This document shows, in pieces, positions 7,537-17,000 of a stretch of DNA of 50,504 nt. The DNA is from an uncultured Selenomonas sp. (GTDB lineage Bacteria; Bacillota; Negativicutes; Selenomonadales; Selenomonadaceae), in contig USAK01000011.1 of assembly GCA_900552565.1 (NCBI GenBank), positions 1 to 50,504 on the forward strand, written 5' to 3'. Numbering within the stretch: position 1 is the first letter of the stretch; the number at the start of each line of letters is the position of its first letter. The notes beneath the pieces were generated by a model. That model was given only the letters and a program-made list of their open reading frames with translations, had not been told where the DNA came from and ran no database searches. The translations under genes and the position numbers were made by a program.

Positions 7537-9572
7537 TGCCATCCATGCCCGCACGGCTTCCGCGGTCTTCCCGGTTTTCCTGGCAACATCTGTATATGGG
7601 CATCCTGAAAGGACTGAAGGTATTTGTATTTTACCTCGCAGTCCTTTCCGTTTTCCGGATGTTTTTTATCTTCTGGATGGCGTCGTATATGGGGGCAGGG
7701 ACAGGAAGCCACGATGTGCTTACGGCCATCTGGCGCGGCACGCGCCTTTCCATGCAGACGGCAGGGGCGCTGACGCTCGTGAGCTTTGTGCCAGGCTTTT
7801 TGCTGCACTATCTCTGGCCGCGCTGGGAGCGGTGCTGTGTGCTCGTGCTCAACGCCATTCTGCTCGTGCCGCTCTCGATTCTCTACGTCGCGAGCTTCCC
7901 ATTTTACCGCCAGTTCCATGCCAATTTCAATCAGATGCTGTTTACGGGGGCCAATGATGACCTCTATGCCCTGCTGATTACGATGGTGCAGCAGTATTAT
8001 CTGCCCGTGCGCCTCGCGGGGGCTCTGCTGCTGGCATATGTGCTCTGGCGCATCCTGCGCGCGTTCCTCGACAATGAATTTTTCGAAAATCTTTTTGTGG
8101 GCATGCGCCTGCCGCGCCTCGTGCGCTGGCTGGGCCGTCTGGCCTTCCTGTATCTGACGTACATCGTCGTGCTGCTCGGCATCTTTGGCGGCAGCCTCGG
8201 CTGGCAGACCTCGGTGAACTGGGAAAATGCCGGCGTCACGAAGGATGAATTCCTTAACGAAGCCATCCTCGACAATGTGCAGGCCTGCTACCGCGCCTAC
8301 AGTCTCAATGAACGTATGTTGGCCTGCAACGGCCTTGACTTCACGACGGACGACATTCGGACGCTCGCCGCGAAACTCGCGAACAAGCCGGCGGATACCG
8401 ATGACCTCGATGTCTACCTGACAAGAGAGGCTCAGGGCGCGCAGATTGAGAAGCCCAAACAGGTCGTCGTCATTGTCTCGGAGAGCTTTGCCAACTGGCC
8501 GCTGCTCGATAAATACAAGGATATCCCGATTTCGCAGGGCATGCGCAGCCTCATTGCCGAGGACGACACGGACTACTGCCCGACATTCCTGCCAAATGGC
8601 GCGAGCACGGTTTCGGCCGTCACGGGCGTCGTCACGGGGTTTGCGGACGCGAACCTCTACCTGACGACGATGCCGGAGTCCTTTGCTGCGCCGTATCCGA
8701 CGGCCAGTGCCCCGCAGATGCAGAAGCTCGGCTATGATGCGAACTTCTGGTATGCGGGCCCGTCGACATGGGAGCGCATTGGCGCGTTCACGCAGGCGCA
8801 GGGCTTTGCACATTTCTACAGCCGCGGCGATTTCGGCGATGTGCCGGGCAGCGTCTGGGGCTGTGAGGATGAAGTTCTCTATGAGAAAGTTCTCGCGGGC
8901 CTCGATGCCGATACGCCGAGCTTCAATGTCGTCCTCAACGCGTCAAATCATTCGCCGTACGACCTTGACCTCGATGCCAAGGGCTTTGACCGCGAAGCGG
9001 TCCGCGAGGCCCTGCCCGAGGACCATCAGCAGGATGAAGAGCTTTTGAAAGAACTCGGCCATTACTGGTATGCTGACCGTGAACTTGCGAAATTTGTCAA
9101 GGAAATCAAGGAAAAATGTCCGGATAGTCTCATCGTCATCGTCGGCGACCATGCCGACCGCTACAACATCGACAAGACACCGACAACGTATGAACGCTAT
9201 GGCATTCCGTTCATCATCACGGGCAGAGGCATTCACAAGGGTACGTTGCTGCCCGACTCGGCCGGCAGTCAGATTGACATCATGCCGACCATTTACGAAC
9301 TTATCGCGCCGCAGGGCTTTAGCTATATGTCCGTCGGCTCGAGCCTGACGCGCACAAATCGTCAGGGCGTCAACTACGGCTTCTTCATCACGCGCCATGC
9401 CATCGGCAAGGCCGATACCGTGCCTCTCGTGCCGGAGAGCGTTGACGGCGGCGAAGCCCCTGGGCTTGACCAGCAGGCCATGGAAGATTACATCAACGCG
9501 GTGCGCAGTATTTCGTGGTGGCGGCCAAAATACGGCCCCATGCTCGATGAGAGCAAGCTGCAGGACCGTTAA
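7533..9572 (+). CDS. LtaS-like sulfatase-fold phosphotransferase
   Basis: A 679-residue protein with about five N-terminal membrane helices (to about residue 220) and an extracytoplasmic sulfatase/LtaS-type catalytic domain. Visible active-site elements are E317 in VVVIVSES, a Ser/Thr nucleophile candidate near 358-363 (STVSAVTG), NHSP at 472-475, and the metal ligands of GDHAD (538-542). LtaS enzymes polymerise glycerolphosphate; relatives in diderms make osmoregulated periplasmic glucans or transfer phosphoglycerol to surface glycans. In this diderm background a glycan-modifying role is more likely than classic lipoteichoic acid. It is coupled to the DeoR-family gene by a 4-bp overlap. Confidence 0.82.
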   Translation: MMPSMPARLPRSSRFSWQHLYMGILKGLKVFVFYLAVLSVFRMFFIFWMASYMGAGTGSHDVLTAIWRGTRLSMQTAGALTLVSFVPGFLLHYLWPRWERCCVLVLNAILLVPLSILYVASFPFYRQFHANFNQMLFTGANDDLYALLITMVQQYYLPVRLAGALLLAYVLWRILRAFLDNEFFENLFVGMRLPRLVRWLGRLAFLYLTYIVVLLGIFGGSLGWQTSVNWENAGVTKDEFLNEAILDNVQACYRAYSLNERMLACNGLDFTTDDIRTLAAKLANKPADTDDLDVYLTREAQGAQIEKPKQVVVIVSESFANWPLLDKYKDIPISQGMRSLIAEDDTDYCPTFLPNGASTVSAVTGVVTGFADANLYLTTMPESFAAPYPTASAPQMQKLGYDANFWYAGPSTWERIGAFTQAQGFAHFYSRGDFGDVPGSVWGCEDEVLYEKVLAGLDADTPSFNVVLNASNHSPYDLDLDAKGFDREAVREALPEDHQQDEELLKELGHYWYADRELAKFVKEIKEKCPDSLIVIVGDHADRYNIDKTPTTYERYGIPFIITGRGIHKGTLLPDSAGSQIDIMPTIYELIAPQGFSYMSVGSSLTRTNRQGVNYGFFITRHAIGKADTVPLVPESVDGGEAPGLDQQAMEDYINAVRSISWWRPKYGPMLDESKLQDR

Positions 9573-9613
9573 TATAGTAGGAAAATGAAACAAAGGTGGA
9601 TGAAGCAGAAAAT

Positions 9614-10531
9614 ATGATTTCCTTGAAAGACTGTCAGCTCTGCCCGCGTCACTGCGGCGCTGACCGCACGCAGCGGGAGGGCTTCTGCGGGGCGGGGGAT
9701 AAGGCGCGCATCGCACTCGTCTCCCTGCACAAATGGGAGGAGCCCTGCCTGACTGGTTCTGACGGCCGCGGTGCCGGTACGGTATTTTTCTCGTACTGCA
9801 ATCTGCGCTGCTGCTTCTGCCAGAATCACGAGATTTCGCATGAAGGCTTTGGCTACGAAGTCCCCGACGAGCGGCTCGCAGAAATTTTCCTCGAACAGCA
9901 GGCAAGAGGGGCCGCGACGCTTGACCTCGTGACGCCGACGCATTACGTGCCGGAAATCCTGCACGCCTTGAAGCTCGCGAAGGCCAAGGGCTTTCATCTG
10001 CCCGTGGTCTATAACTCCGGAGCTTATGAGACGGAAGAGACCATCGAGGCACTGCGCGGCTCGGTCGCTATTTTCCTGCCCGACCTCAAATATGCCGATG
10101 AAGAAAGCGCGCGCGAGTATTCTCTTGCGCCCGATTACTTCGCCGTGGCCACGAAGGCCATCAAGAGAATGTACGATATTGCCGGCCCTCTGCAGTTTGC
10201 GGAGGACGGTCAGCTGCAAAAGGGCGTCATCATCCGCCATCTTGTCCTGCCGAATCACCGCCATGAGAGCATGAAAGTGCTCGACTGGATTCATGAAACA
10301 TTTGGCGATCAGGTGCAGATTTCCCTGATGAACCAGTACACGCCGATGTACAAGGCCAAAGAGCATAAAGGCATGAACCGCCGGCTGACGACGTTTGAGT
10401 ATCAGTCCGTTGTCGACCATGCCATTGCCCTTGGCATCACGCGTTGCTACGTTCAGCAGGGCCGCACGGCGGATACGAAATTTGTGCCGCATTTCGATGG
10501 CACGGGGGTGGAACGCCCAAAGAATGCTTAA
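9614..10531 (+). CDS. PflX-like radical SAM protein (COG1313 type)
   Basis: The 305-residue protein has an N-terminal cysteine cluster (CQLCPRHCGADR, then GFCGAG) followed by a radical SAM motif C62-N-L-R-C66-C-F-C69, giving C-x3-C-x2-C for a [4Fe-4S] cluster, and a TIM-barrel-like body with GAATLDLVTPTHY. This matches the uncharacterised PflX/PflA-related family; its substrate is unknown. A GTG at 9596 would give a six-residue extension, but homologues begin close to MISLKDCxLCPR, and AAAGGTGG lies upstream, so 9614 is chosen with some doubt. It follows the LtaS-like gene by 40 bp and may be cotranscribed. Confidence 0.85.
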   Translation: MISLKDCQLCPRHCGADRTQREGFCGAGDKARIALVSLHKWEEPCLTGSDGRGAGTVFFSYCNLRCCFCQNHEISHEGFGYEVPDERLAEIFLEQQARGAATLDLVTPTHYVPEILHALKLAKAKGFHLPVVYNSGAYETEETIEALRGSVAIFLPDLKYADEESAREYSLAPDYFAVATKAIKRMYDIAGPLQFAEDGQLQKGVIIRHLVLPNHRHESMKVLDWIHETFGDQVQISLMNQYTPMYKAKEHKGMNRRLTTFEYQSVVDHAIALGITRCYVQQGRTADTKFVPHFDGTGVERPKNA

Positions 10532-10569
10532 AAAAATCGCTGTCACAAAATGTGGCAGCGATTTTTTTG
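10531..10569. terminator. Terminator, probably bidirectional
   Basis: AAATCGCTG(T)CAC and GTGGCAGCGATTT pair around AAAAT, with an A-run on the left and a T-run on the right. It ends the radical SAM transcript and may also stop minus-strand transcripts coming from the response regulator side. Confidence 0.88.
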
Positions 10570-10614
10570 TTCTTGGTGTATTTTGCATGAATCCCGGGTA
10601 AATGATGCATAAAA

Positions 10615-10643
10615 TTGACAACACAGCGAAAATTAGCGATAAT
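10615..10643 (+). promoter_or_regulatory. Strong promoter of the split-kinase operon
   Basis: TTGACA (10615-10620), 17 bp, GATAAT (10638-10643). The predicted start near 10650 leaves about a 90-base leader before the first kinase gene. No peptide-pheromone gene is evident in this leader. Confidence 0.75.
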
Positions 10644-10739
10644 AATTACCGAAACAGACTGTAATTTAAATTGTGCCGCGAAAATTCGTGCACGATATTA
10701 TCCGATTGATGACATTGATGACAGAGAAGGTGAATTGCT

Positions 10740-11666
10740 TTGCACGGCTCGACGTCTTATATTCTAGCTACGATATTCTTATTCTGCATTTCGCTGCTGC
10801 CGTCGGCCTATCTGCGTTATTATCCGTTTCGTCCGATTGTGACGAAAAAGCAGCGCCGCATCCTGCTTGCAGGGCATCTTGCCATCTTCCTTTTGGAGTT
10901 CGGTATACTGGGCACGCTGTTTGCCACAGAAACGCTCCTTTTTAAGAAAGGGACGTTTCAGGGACTCTATCAATTTCTTTATCTTCCTTATGTCCTATTG
11001 CTGATGTTCACGATACGGCCATACTGGTTCCGCCATATCTTTGTACTCGGGCTGCAGTCCATCTACATGCTCTTCATCCACACCCTGACCATAGAGATTT
11101 TCAAGCTTTCCTGGCCGGAGAATTGGTATTACGACCGCTGGCTGCCGTATTTTGCCCTTTACCTGCTGCTGTTTCTCATCGGCATGCCGTTCATCCTGCG
11201 TGTTTTTGGCAGGATCTTTACGCGTGAGCAGCTGCGTCAGCCGAAAATGGCCTTCTGGAATTATCTTGGCCCCGTGCCGCTGCTGCTCACGTATTATCAT
11301 GGCAGTATGGGCTACTTCAATCTGGACCCGCAGCTGCTCTATCTGCCGGCTATTCATATTTACACGCTGCTGAGCCGCAGCATGCTCGTGATTGTCGGCA
11401 TCTTCCTGATTATCGTCATTCAGAGCGGTTTTCGTCAGATTAAGCTGATGATGTGGACGAAAGAGCGGACGGTGAAGATGCAGGACGAGCTGGAGAATAT
11501 CAATAATTATGCCACGGCCCTGCGTGATGAGCAGCAGAAACTTTCCATTCTCCGCCATGACAGCCGCCACCAGCTGCGCATGCTGGCAGAGCTTGTCGAG
11601 AGCGGTCATTATGACGAAGCAGAAAAGCACCTGCTGATGATGCGGAAGGAGGTGGAGAAGCATTGA
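10740..11666 (+). CDS. Membrane sensor with phospho-acceptor His domain only (split kinase subunit A)
   Basis: A 308-residue protein with about six membrane helices (to about residue 225), a coiled coil (about 235-268), and a DHp-like segment with LRHD at 271-274, so H273 is the candidate phospho-acceptor. This is the L-R-H-D box of AgrC/ComD-type (HPK10) kinases. The protein stops 34 residues later, at KEVEKH, with no GHKL ATPase domain. The next gene, overlapping by one base, encodes a paralogous membrane protein with the ATPase but without the His. Both share an N-terminal pattern around LPSAYLRYYPFRP / LLHFLPFRR. Start is TTG at 10740 with GAGAAGGTG upstream. A frameshifted single gene is unlikely because gene B begins with its own membrane region. 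Confidence 0.75.
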   Translation: MHGSTSYILATIFLFCISLLPSAYLRYYPFRPIVTKKQRRILLAGHLAIFLLEFGILGTLFATETLLFKKGTFQGLYQFLYLPYVLLLMFTIRPYWFRHIFVLGLQSIYMLFIHTLTIEIFKLSWPENWYYDRWLPYFALYLLLFLIGMPFILRVFGRIFTREQLRQPKMAFWNYLGPVPLLLTYYHGSMGYFNLDPQLLYLPAIHIYTLLSRSMLVIVGIFLIIVIQSGFRQIKLMMWTKERTVKMQDELENINNYATALRDEQQKLSILRHDSRHQLRMLAELVESGHYDEAEKHLLMMRKEVEKH

Positions 11667-13018
11667 TGCCGCTCTGGTACCTTATCGTCACAAACGTTCT
11701 TTACGTAGGTGTCCTGCAGCCTTTTGCCCTGCTGCATTTTCTGCCATTCCGCAGATACCTGAACGCGAAGCAGCAGAAAAAGATTGTCAGCATATGGCTG
11801 CTGCTGTTCCTTTTGGAGGTCGGTGCCTTCACGCTCATTTTGCTGGATAAGCCCATGGCGATGCTGTTCTCCGCATATTTTTCCCTTGGTTTTATCACGT
11901 GGGTGCCGCAGCTGCTGCTCTGTCTGTGCTTCACAAAAAAATTCTGGAGTGCCCATATCTTCATTCTGGCATTCCGCGCCATGATTTCGGGCATCATCTA
12001 CACGTTCACGAGGGCATTTTTCCTGACGGTATATCCTGACCGGCCGTTTTCGGACTTTTTCTTTTGGCACATCCTGCTTTACGGTGCGGGTGTCATGGTG
12101 TTCTTCCCGTTCCTGCTCAATTTCTTCAATCATTTCTTTGAGCATTTCGAAGAAGCCTTGACGCGCCGCTACTGGCGCTATGTCACGGTCATTCCCGTGC
12201 TGATTGCCGGTGAGAGCCTGTATTTGAGTATTTACGATTCGCAGGAAGTCATCTTTGACCTCTTGCTGTCGCGCTTTATCCTGCTCATCATTCTCATTCT
12301 GCTGCTTTTAGCAATCCGCAGCAGTCAGGCCGAGGTTTATAAGGAGCTGCGGCTCTACGAAAAAGAACACGAGCTGCAGCAGCAGCTCGTGTCGGCGGCC
12401 AATTATGTGAAGATGTCGAAAGAATCCCGCGCGAGGATGGAAGTCATCTATCAGGAGAAAAAACAGCATTTAGACAGGATGCTGACGCTCGTAGAGAAGC
12501 GGGACCGCGATGGCTTCATGGATTACGTTGAGCAGCTTGGTGCGAAATTCAACCAGACGAAGCTGCCGCAGTACTGCCAGAATGTCCTCATCAATGCGGC
12601 CCTGACCGTCTACCTCTCGCGTGCGCGCGAACTCGGCATCCCCGTGACGACGTCTATCGATTTGCCTCGGGACCTGCCCGCAAGCGGCGACCTCTCCATC
12701 GTGCTGTCCAATCTCGTGGAAAATGCCCTGATTGCCAGCCAGAAGCAGAAGCCTTCGCGGCGCAGCATTACGGTGCTGGCCCTGAGACAGGGGCCGTCTC
12801 TCAACATCCTCGTGAAGAATATGTTTGATGCACCGGTGCCCCTGAATGAAGACGGACTGCCGGTCACGCACGTCAAAGGCCATGGCATCGGCATGCAGTC
12901 GCTCGCGCGTTTCCGCGATAAATACGAGGCGAGCGTCCTCTGTCAGAGCAAGGATGGCTGGTTTTTGACGTATATGCAGGTTCCGCTTGCTCCTCTGAAA
13001 GATGGGGAAGAAAAGTAA
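11666..13018 (+). CDS. Membrane sensor with GHKL ATPase but no phospho-His (split kinase subunit B)
   Basis: A 450-residue protein with six to seven membrane helices (to about 217), a coiled coil, a DHp-like helix pair, and a GHKL ATPase domain with N-box SNLVENALIAS (348-358) and G-box GHGIGM (405-410). At the place of the His box the sequence is IYQEKKQHLDRML (261-273), aligning with ILRHDSRHQLRML of the upstream protein; His-Asp is replaced by E264-K265. It is therefore predicted to bind ATP and phosphorylate the partner in trans, as CheA4 does for CheA3 in Rhodobacter sphaeroides. The ATG overlaps the upstream stop (TGATG), with AAGGAGGTG upstream. The LytTR regulator converges 8 bp downstream. 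Confidence 0.78.
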   Translation: MPLWYLIVTNVLYVGVLQPFALLHFLPFRRYLNAKQQKKIVSIWLLLFLLEVGAFTLILLDKPMAMLFSAYFSLGFITWVPQLLLCLCFTKKFWSAHIFILAFRAMISGIIYTFTRAFFLTVYPDRPFSDFFFWHILLYGAGVMVFFPFLLNFFNHFFEHFEEALTRRYWRYVTVIPVLIAGESLYLSIYDSQEVIFDLLLSRFILLIILILLLLAIRSSQAEVYKELRLYEKEHELQQQLVSAANYVKMSKESRARMEVIYQEKKQHLDRMLTLVEKRDRDGFMDYVEQLGAKFNQTKLPQYCQNVLINAALTVYLSRARELGIPVTTSIDLPRDLPASGDLSIVLSNLVENALIASQKQKPSRRSITVLALRQGPSLNILVKNMFDAPVPLNEDGLPVTHVKGHGIGMQSLARFRDKYEASVLCQSKDGWFLTYMQVPLAPLKDGEEK

Positions 13019-13026
13019 CCCGCAGG

Positions 13027-13764
13027 TCAATTCCCCATGGTCGGAGCAAACATGAATTGGAAGTAAAGCTCCTGAAAATCGCGGTATTTGCGCTTGCCCA
13101 GCGGAATCTGGTGGCCGGCAAGCTCCACATACTCGGCCTTGATGAGATGGATGGCACCGAGATTGACGAGATATCCTTTATTCGGTGAGGCAAACTGTCC
13201 CGGGGCAACCTTGTCGAGGTATTCCTTCATTTCCTGGCTCGATTTGCGCGTGTTGAGCGTCGAGCCGTCGGCGAGGTAGACCTGCAGGACATGGCCGTGA
13301 CTCTCGAAGTAGAGGATATTGGCGATTTCTTCGACGCGCACGCCGCCGCCGACCAGGCGGAAAATGACTTTGGCGCTGTTGCGCTGGCGGATGAACGAAA
13401 GCGCGCGGTCCATGGCCTTGTTGAACTGACTTTGCGTAAAGGGCTTCAATATATAGTCCGTAGCCTTGACTTCAAAAGCATCGACGGCGAATTCGTCACT
13501 TGTCGTCAAAAAGATGATTTCCGCACGGCTGTGATGACTGCGCAGCTCGCGTGCGACCTCCGTGCCGAGAAGACCCGGCATGCAGACATCGAGCAGTACA
13601 ATATCAAAGAGAGCCCCCTGGTCGATTGCATCGACAAAGGCAGAGGCATTATCAAAGGCCTGATAAGAGACCATTTCGTTTTTCGTGGCAAAATATTTTT
13701 CTGACGCCTCGCGGATTTTCTTGATTTGGTCCTGCTGGTCATCACAGATAGCAATGTGCAGCAT
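13027..13764 (-). CDS. LytTR-family response regulator (AgrA/ComE-like)
   Basis: The 245-residue protein has a receiver domain with D8/D9, the phospho-acceptor D59 (LLDVCMPG) and K107 (ILKPF), then a LytTR DNA-binding domain (about 138-240; VEEIANILYFESHGH and SSPNKGYLVN-like segment). Such regulators pair with HPK10 kinases, often in peptide quorum sensing. It is encoded convergently with the split kinase pair, tails 8 bp apart, and its 5' side faces the giant adhesin. The in-frame extension to 13785 is rejected because AAAGGTG at the right spacing favours ATG 13764. LytTR direct-repeat sites were not found with confidence. Confidence 0.92.
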   Translation of the reverse strand: MLHIAICDDQQDQIKKIREASEKYFATKNEMVSYQAFDNASAFVDAIDQGALFDIVLLDVCMPGLLGTEVARELRSHHSRAEIIFLTTSDEFAVDAFEVKATDYILKPFTQSQFNKAMDRALSFIRQRNSAKVIFRLVGGGVRVEEIANILYFESHGHVLQVYLADGSTLNTRKSSQEMKEYLDKVAPGQFASPNKGYLVNLGAIHLIKAEYVELAGHQIPLGKRKYRDFQELYFQFMFAPTMGN

Positions 13765-13808
13765 CGCATTCACACCTTTCTCCATGTTTCTCTGTTTCAG
13801 TTATTCTT

Positions 13809-13836
13809 ATTATACTACCTTCTTCGAGGTACAGAA
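13809..13836 (-). promoter_or_regulatory. Candidate promoter of the LytTR regulator
   Basis: On the minus strand TATAAT (13814-13809) is preceded at 16 bp by TTCTGT (13836-13831). The -10 is perfect, the -35 weak, fitting an activated promoter. Confidence 0.45.
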
Positions 13837-13839
13837 GCA

Positions 13840-13864
13840 AACCGTCCTAAAAGGGCGGTTTTTT
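13840..13864 (+). terminator. Plus-strand terminator-like hairpin
   Basis: AACCGTCCT/AGGGCGGTT (one G-T pair) with an AAA loop and T-run. It is the first plus-strand terminator after the kinase pair, so kinase transcripts running antisense through the regulator gene would end here, before the adhesin. Confidence 0.65.
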
Positions 13865-14012
13865 ATCATAAACAAATAAAAACAATATGTTTTAATGACA
13901 TTTCAAGACAAAAAACGGCCATTTCGTGTTAGCCGGCCCCAAAACCCCTTTTACTTATGCTATTTTAAAACTGTCCTAAGCGGGAAGCGCACGGACCCAT
14001 CTGCTTTCTGCT

Positions 14013-14039
14013 AATACACGATTATGAATAACGTGTGTT
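14013..14039. promoter_or_regulatory. Inverted repeat upstream of the adhesin
   Basis: AATACACG and CGTGTGTT (7 of 8 pairs) flank ATTATGAATAA, about 45 bp before the adhesin start. It could be an operator or a leader hairpin. Confidence 0.35.
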
Positions 14040-14084
14040 TTCTAAATAGCGAGATTAAGAGTAATTCGAAAGGGGATGCAACTT

Positions 14085-17000
14085 ATGAACAGAATCTTCA
14101 AAGTCATCTGGAGCAAGACCAAGCACTGCTATGTCGTCGTATCCGAGTACGCCAAAGCCAACACCAAGGCCGCACATACCGGCGTGCGCGTTACGGCCGC
14201 CGCCCTCGCAGCTGCCGCCGTGCTGCTGGCACCGGTGGACTACAGCACCGTTTGGGCTGCTCCAGCAACGCAGGAAGCAACGGTAAAAGATACTTCCGGC
14301 ACGGAGCAGACTGTTTATACAAAAGATGGAACGGACAACCAGATTAAAGAGGCTGAAAAATACACCTATCGTAAGACTGCAAAGGAAGAAAACGAGCGTA
14401 AAGCAGCGGATGCGGCCATTGAACAAAAAATGGCAGATCAGAAAACCGATAAGGCTCTGCATGTTACCAATAATGGTAAATTGATTGTCGGCACGAATGA
14501 AAACCAGCAGGTCAAAGATATTGCGATTCGTGGTGCGTTGAAGTCTGGCAGTGTTTCTACGGGTGATATCACAGCAACGGGAGATATTACTGTAAAGAAT
14601 GGTAAAGTAGAAGCAGAGAGCGTCTACGATGACACCACGAAAACAGGAACATATGTTAAACAGAACAGCACAGTAGGAGCAAATCTGAGTGCTTTGGATA
14701 AACAAATTACAACGGATAAGACGAGCACAGCTCTTCATGTTTCCAAAGATGGCAATCTGATTGTCGGTACAAAAGAAAATCAGACGGTTAAAGATGTCAA
14801 GATTCGCGGTCAGATGACTTCTGGCAGTGTTTCCACGGGAAACATTACTTCCACTGGGGATGTATCTGTAACAGGTAAGGTAGAAGCTGGTGCTGTTTAT
14901 GATAGCACCACGAAAACAGGGAATTATATCAAACAGAATATCACAGTCGGCATGAACTTGAGCAAGTTGGATACTCAGGTAAAATCCAATGCCGATGCTA
15001 TTACTGAAGAAGCTTCCGCTCGCAAACAGGCTGATACGGAACTTGGCAATCGCGTAACAGCAGTGGAAAACAAGACTGCTGGCCTTAGCTACGACGAAAA
15101 AACGAAAACGACTACGGTTAATGACAAGCTTGCAGCCGATTCTGCAAAAGTCAAAAATTCCATTGAAGTAGGCCATAATGCCAATATCGGCGGGGCCGTC
15201 AATGCGGGCAGCATCAACAGCCGTGGCAACCTGAACGTCGATGGCAATGCCCTGGTCAAAGGCACCCTGACTTCCCAGTCCACCATCAACGGTAAGGAAA
15301 TTGTTTCTCAGACCAATATTACGGCCAAAAATAAAGTCGTCGGCATGCAGGGCGTCGTAGATAATACCCTTACTGACGGCACCTATGTAACGGCCGGTAA
15401 TACGGTAGGCCAGAACATCAATGCTCTCGATGAACAGGTGAAAACCAATGCTGAAACAGCAAATCAGCTGCAGCATAGCCTTGCCGCTGAAGCAACCGCT
15501 CGTGAAGCTGGCGATAATGCTCTGAATAACCGCATTACGGCTGTCAAAGAATCCCTGCAGAAAGAAACTGCAGATACCTATGTCAGCAAAGATGACGCTT
15601 CTGTCGAAGATGGCTATGTCATCAAGAAAGCAAATAAAATCGGCGAAAACGTAGCCCTCGTTGATAAAGCTCTCTCCGATGAAGCAGCAGCCCGTGTTAC
15701 GGCTGACAAAGCCCAAAACGAAGCCATTGCTACAGTCAATACCAATCTGGTAAACGCTGTTAGTACCATTAACCAGAACGTATCCGATGGCTTTGCTGCT
15801 CTGAATCAGGCCGATGCCAATGAAACCAAGGCTCGTGAAGATGCTGATACGGCTCTTACCAATCGGATTGCAGCTGAAGAAACGGATCGTGCCGAAGCCG
15901 ATACAGCTCTGCAGAACGCTATCGACAAAGAAGCAGCAGACCGTAAGACAGCAGACACGACTTTACAGACGAACATCAATAACGAAGCAGCAGCTCGTGA
16001 AGCAGCTGATACGGCTCTCGACTCCCGGACCACGGCTCTCGAAGCTAAGACCGAAGCCATTACCTATGATAAAGACTCCAAGACTGTCATGGTCGACGGC
16101 AAGCTCACCGTTACCGAAGGCATCACTGATGGTACGACGCAGGATGGTCAGTATGTCAAGATGGATAACTATGTCGGTCGGAACCTGAACGCTCTGGACC
16201 AGGGCATTCAGGCTGAAACAACAGCTCGTCAGGCAGCCGACAAGACTCTGCAGGACAACATTGACGCAGAAGCAGCAGCTCGTAAAGATGCAGATGAAAA
16301 ACTGGATAACAAGATTACTGCAGAAAAAAAGGCCCGCGTGGAGGCGGACACGAGGCTGACGGAAGCCGTCAATAACGGCCTGAGCTTGAGCGATGAAAAC
16401 GTTCTCCAGAAGAACAACACTACCATTGATGCTGATGGCACCGTCACTACCACCAAGACTGACGCTAACGAAATGATCCTGAACAAGGGCAAAGACAACC
16501 AGATTACCCTGAACGAAAAAGGCATCAAAGTTGGCACGAACAGTACGGTCATCGATAAAGACGGCGTCTACACCGGCGGCGATACGTATAATGAAGCTAA
16601 AGCCGGCCTGAAGTCCGACGGCTCCATCAAAGGCGCAGACGGCAAATTCACGGTCAACAGCGCAAACGGCACGGTCAATGTCAACGACCAGATTACATTG
16701 AACGGTGCAACAGGCGTAGTCAAAGCTAACGGCCTCAACATCGGCGACGGCAACATGACCGTCAGCAACAATGGCAACATCAAGACGGTTGGCACACTGA
16801 GCGCAGCCGATGGCAATTTCAAAGTCAACAGCAACGGCGGCGTTTCGGCTGCTGGTGGTAAGACCACCCTTGCATCCGATGGCTCTATCAAAGCAGCAGA
16901 CGGCAAATTCACGGTCAACAGCAATGGCGGCGTAAAAGCAGCTGATGGCAAGATTACCCTGAGCTCCGACGGTAGCGTTAAAGCAGCAGATGGTAAATTC

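Larger units (their letters stand above)
13765..14084. other. Regulator/adhesin intergenic region
   Basis: About 320 bp between divergent genes. It holds the minus-strand regulator promoter (13809-13836), a plus-strand terminator-like hairpin (13840-13864), an AT-rich stretch with poly-A patches, and an inverted repeat (14013-14039). I see no small gene and no convincing plus-strand promoter consensus for the adhesin, which may depend on an activator. Confidence 0.5.

Noticed and set aside
10673..10945. 90-codon frame before the kinase pair as a pheromone peptide
   Set aside because: It overlaps the first kinase gene in another frame and lacks a leader-peptide or double-glycine pattern.
13865..14084. 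LytTR binding direct repeats upstream of the adhesin
   Set aside because: I looked for paired half-sites about one turn apart and found only loose matches, so none is called.
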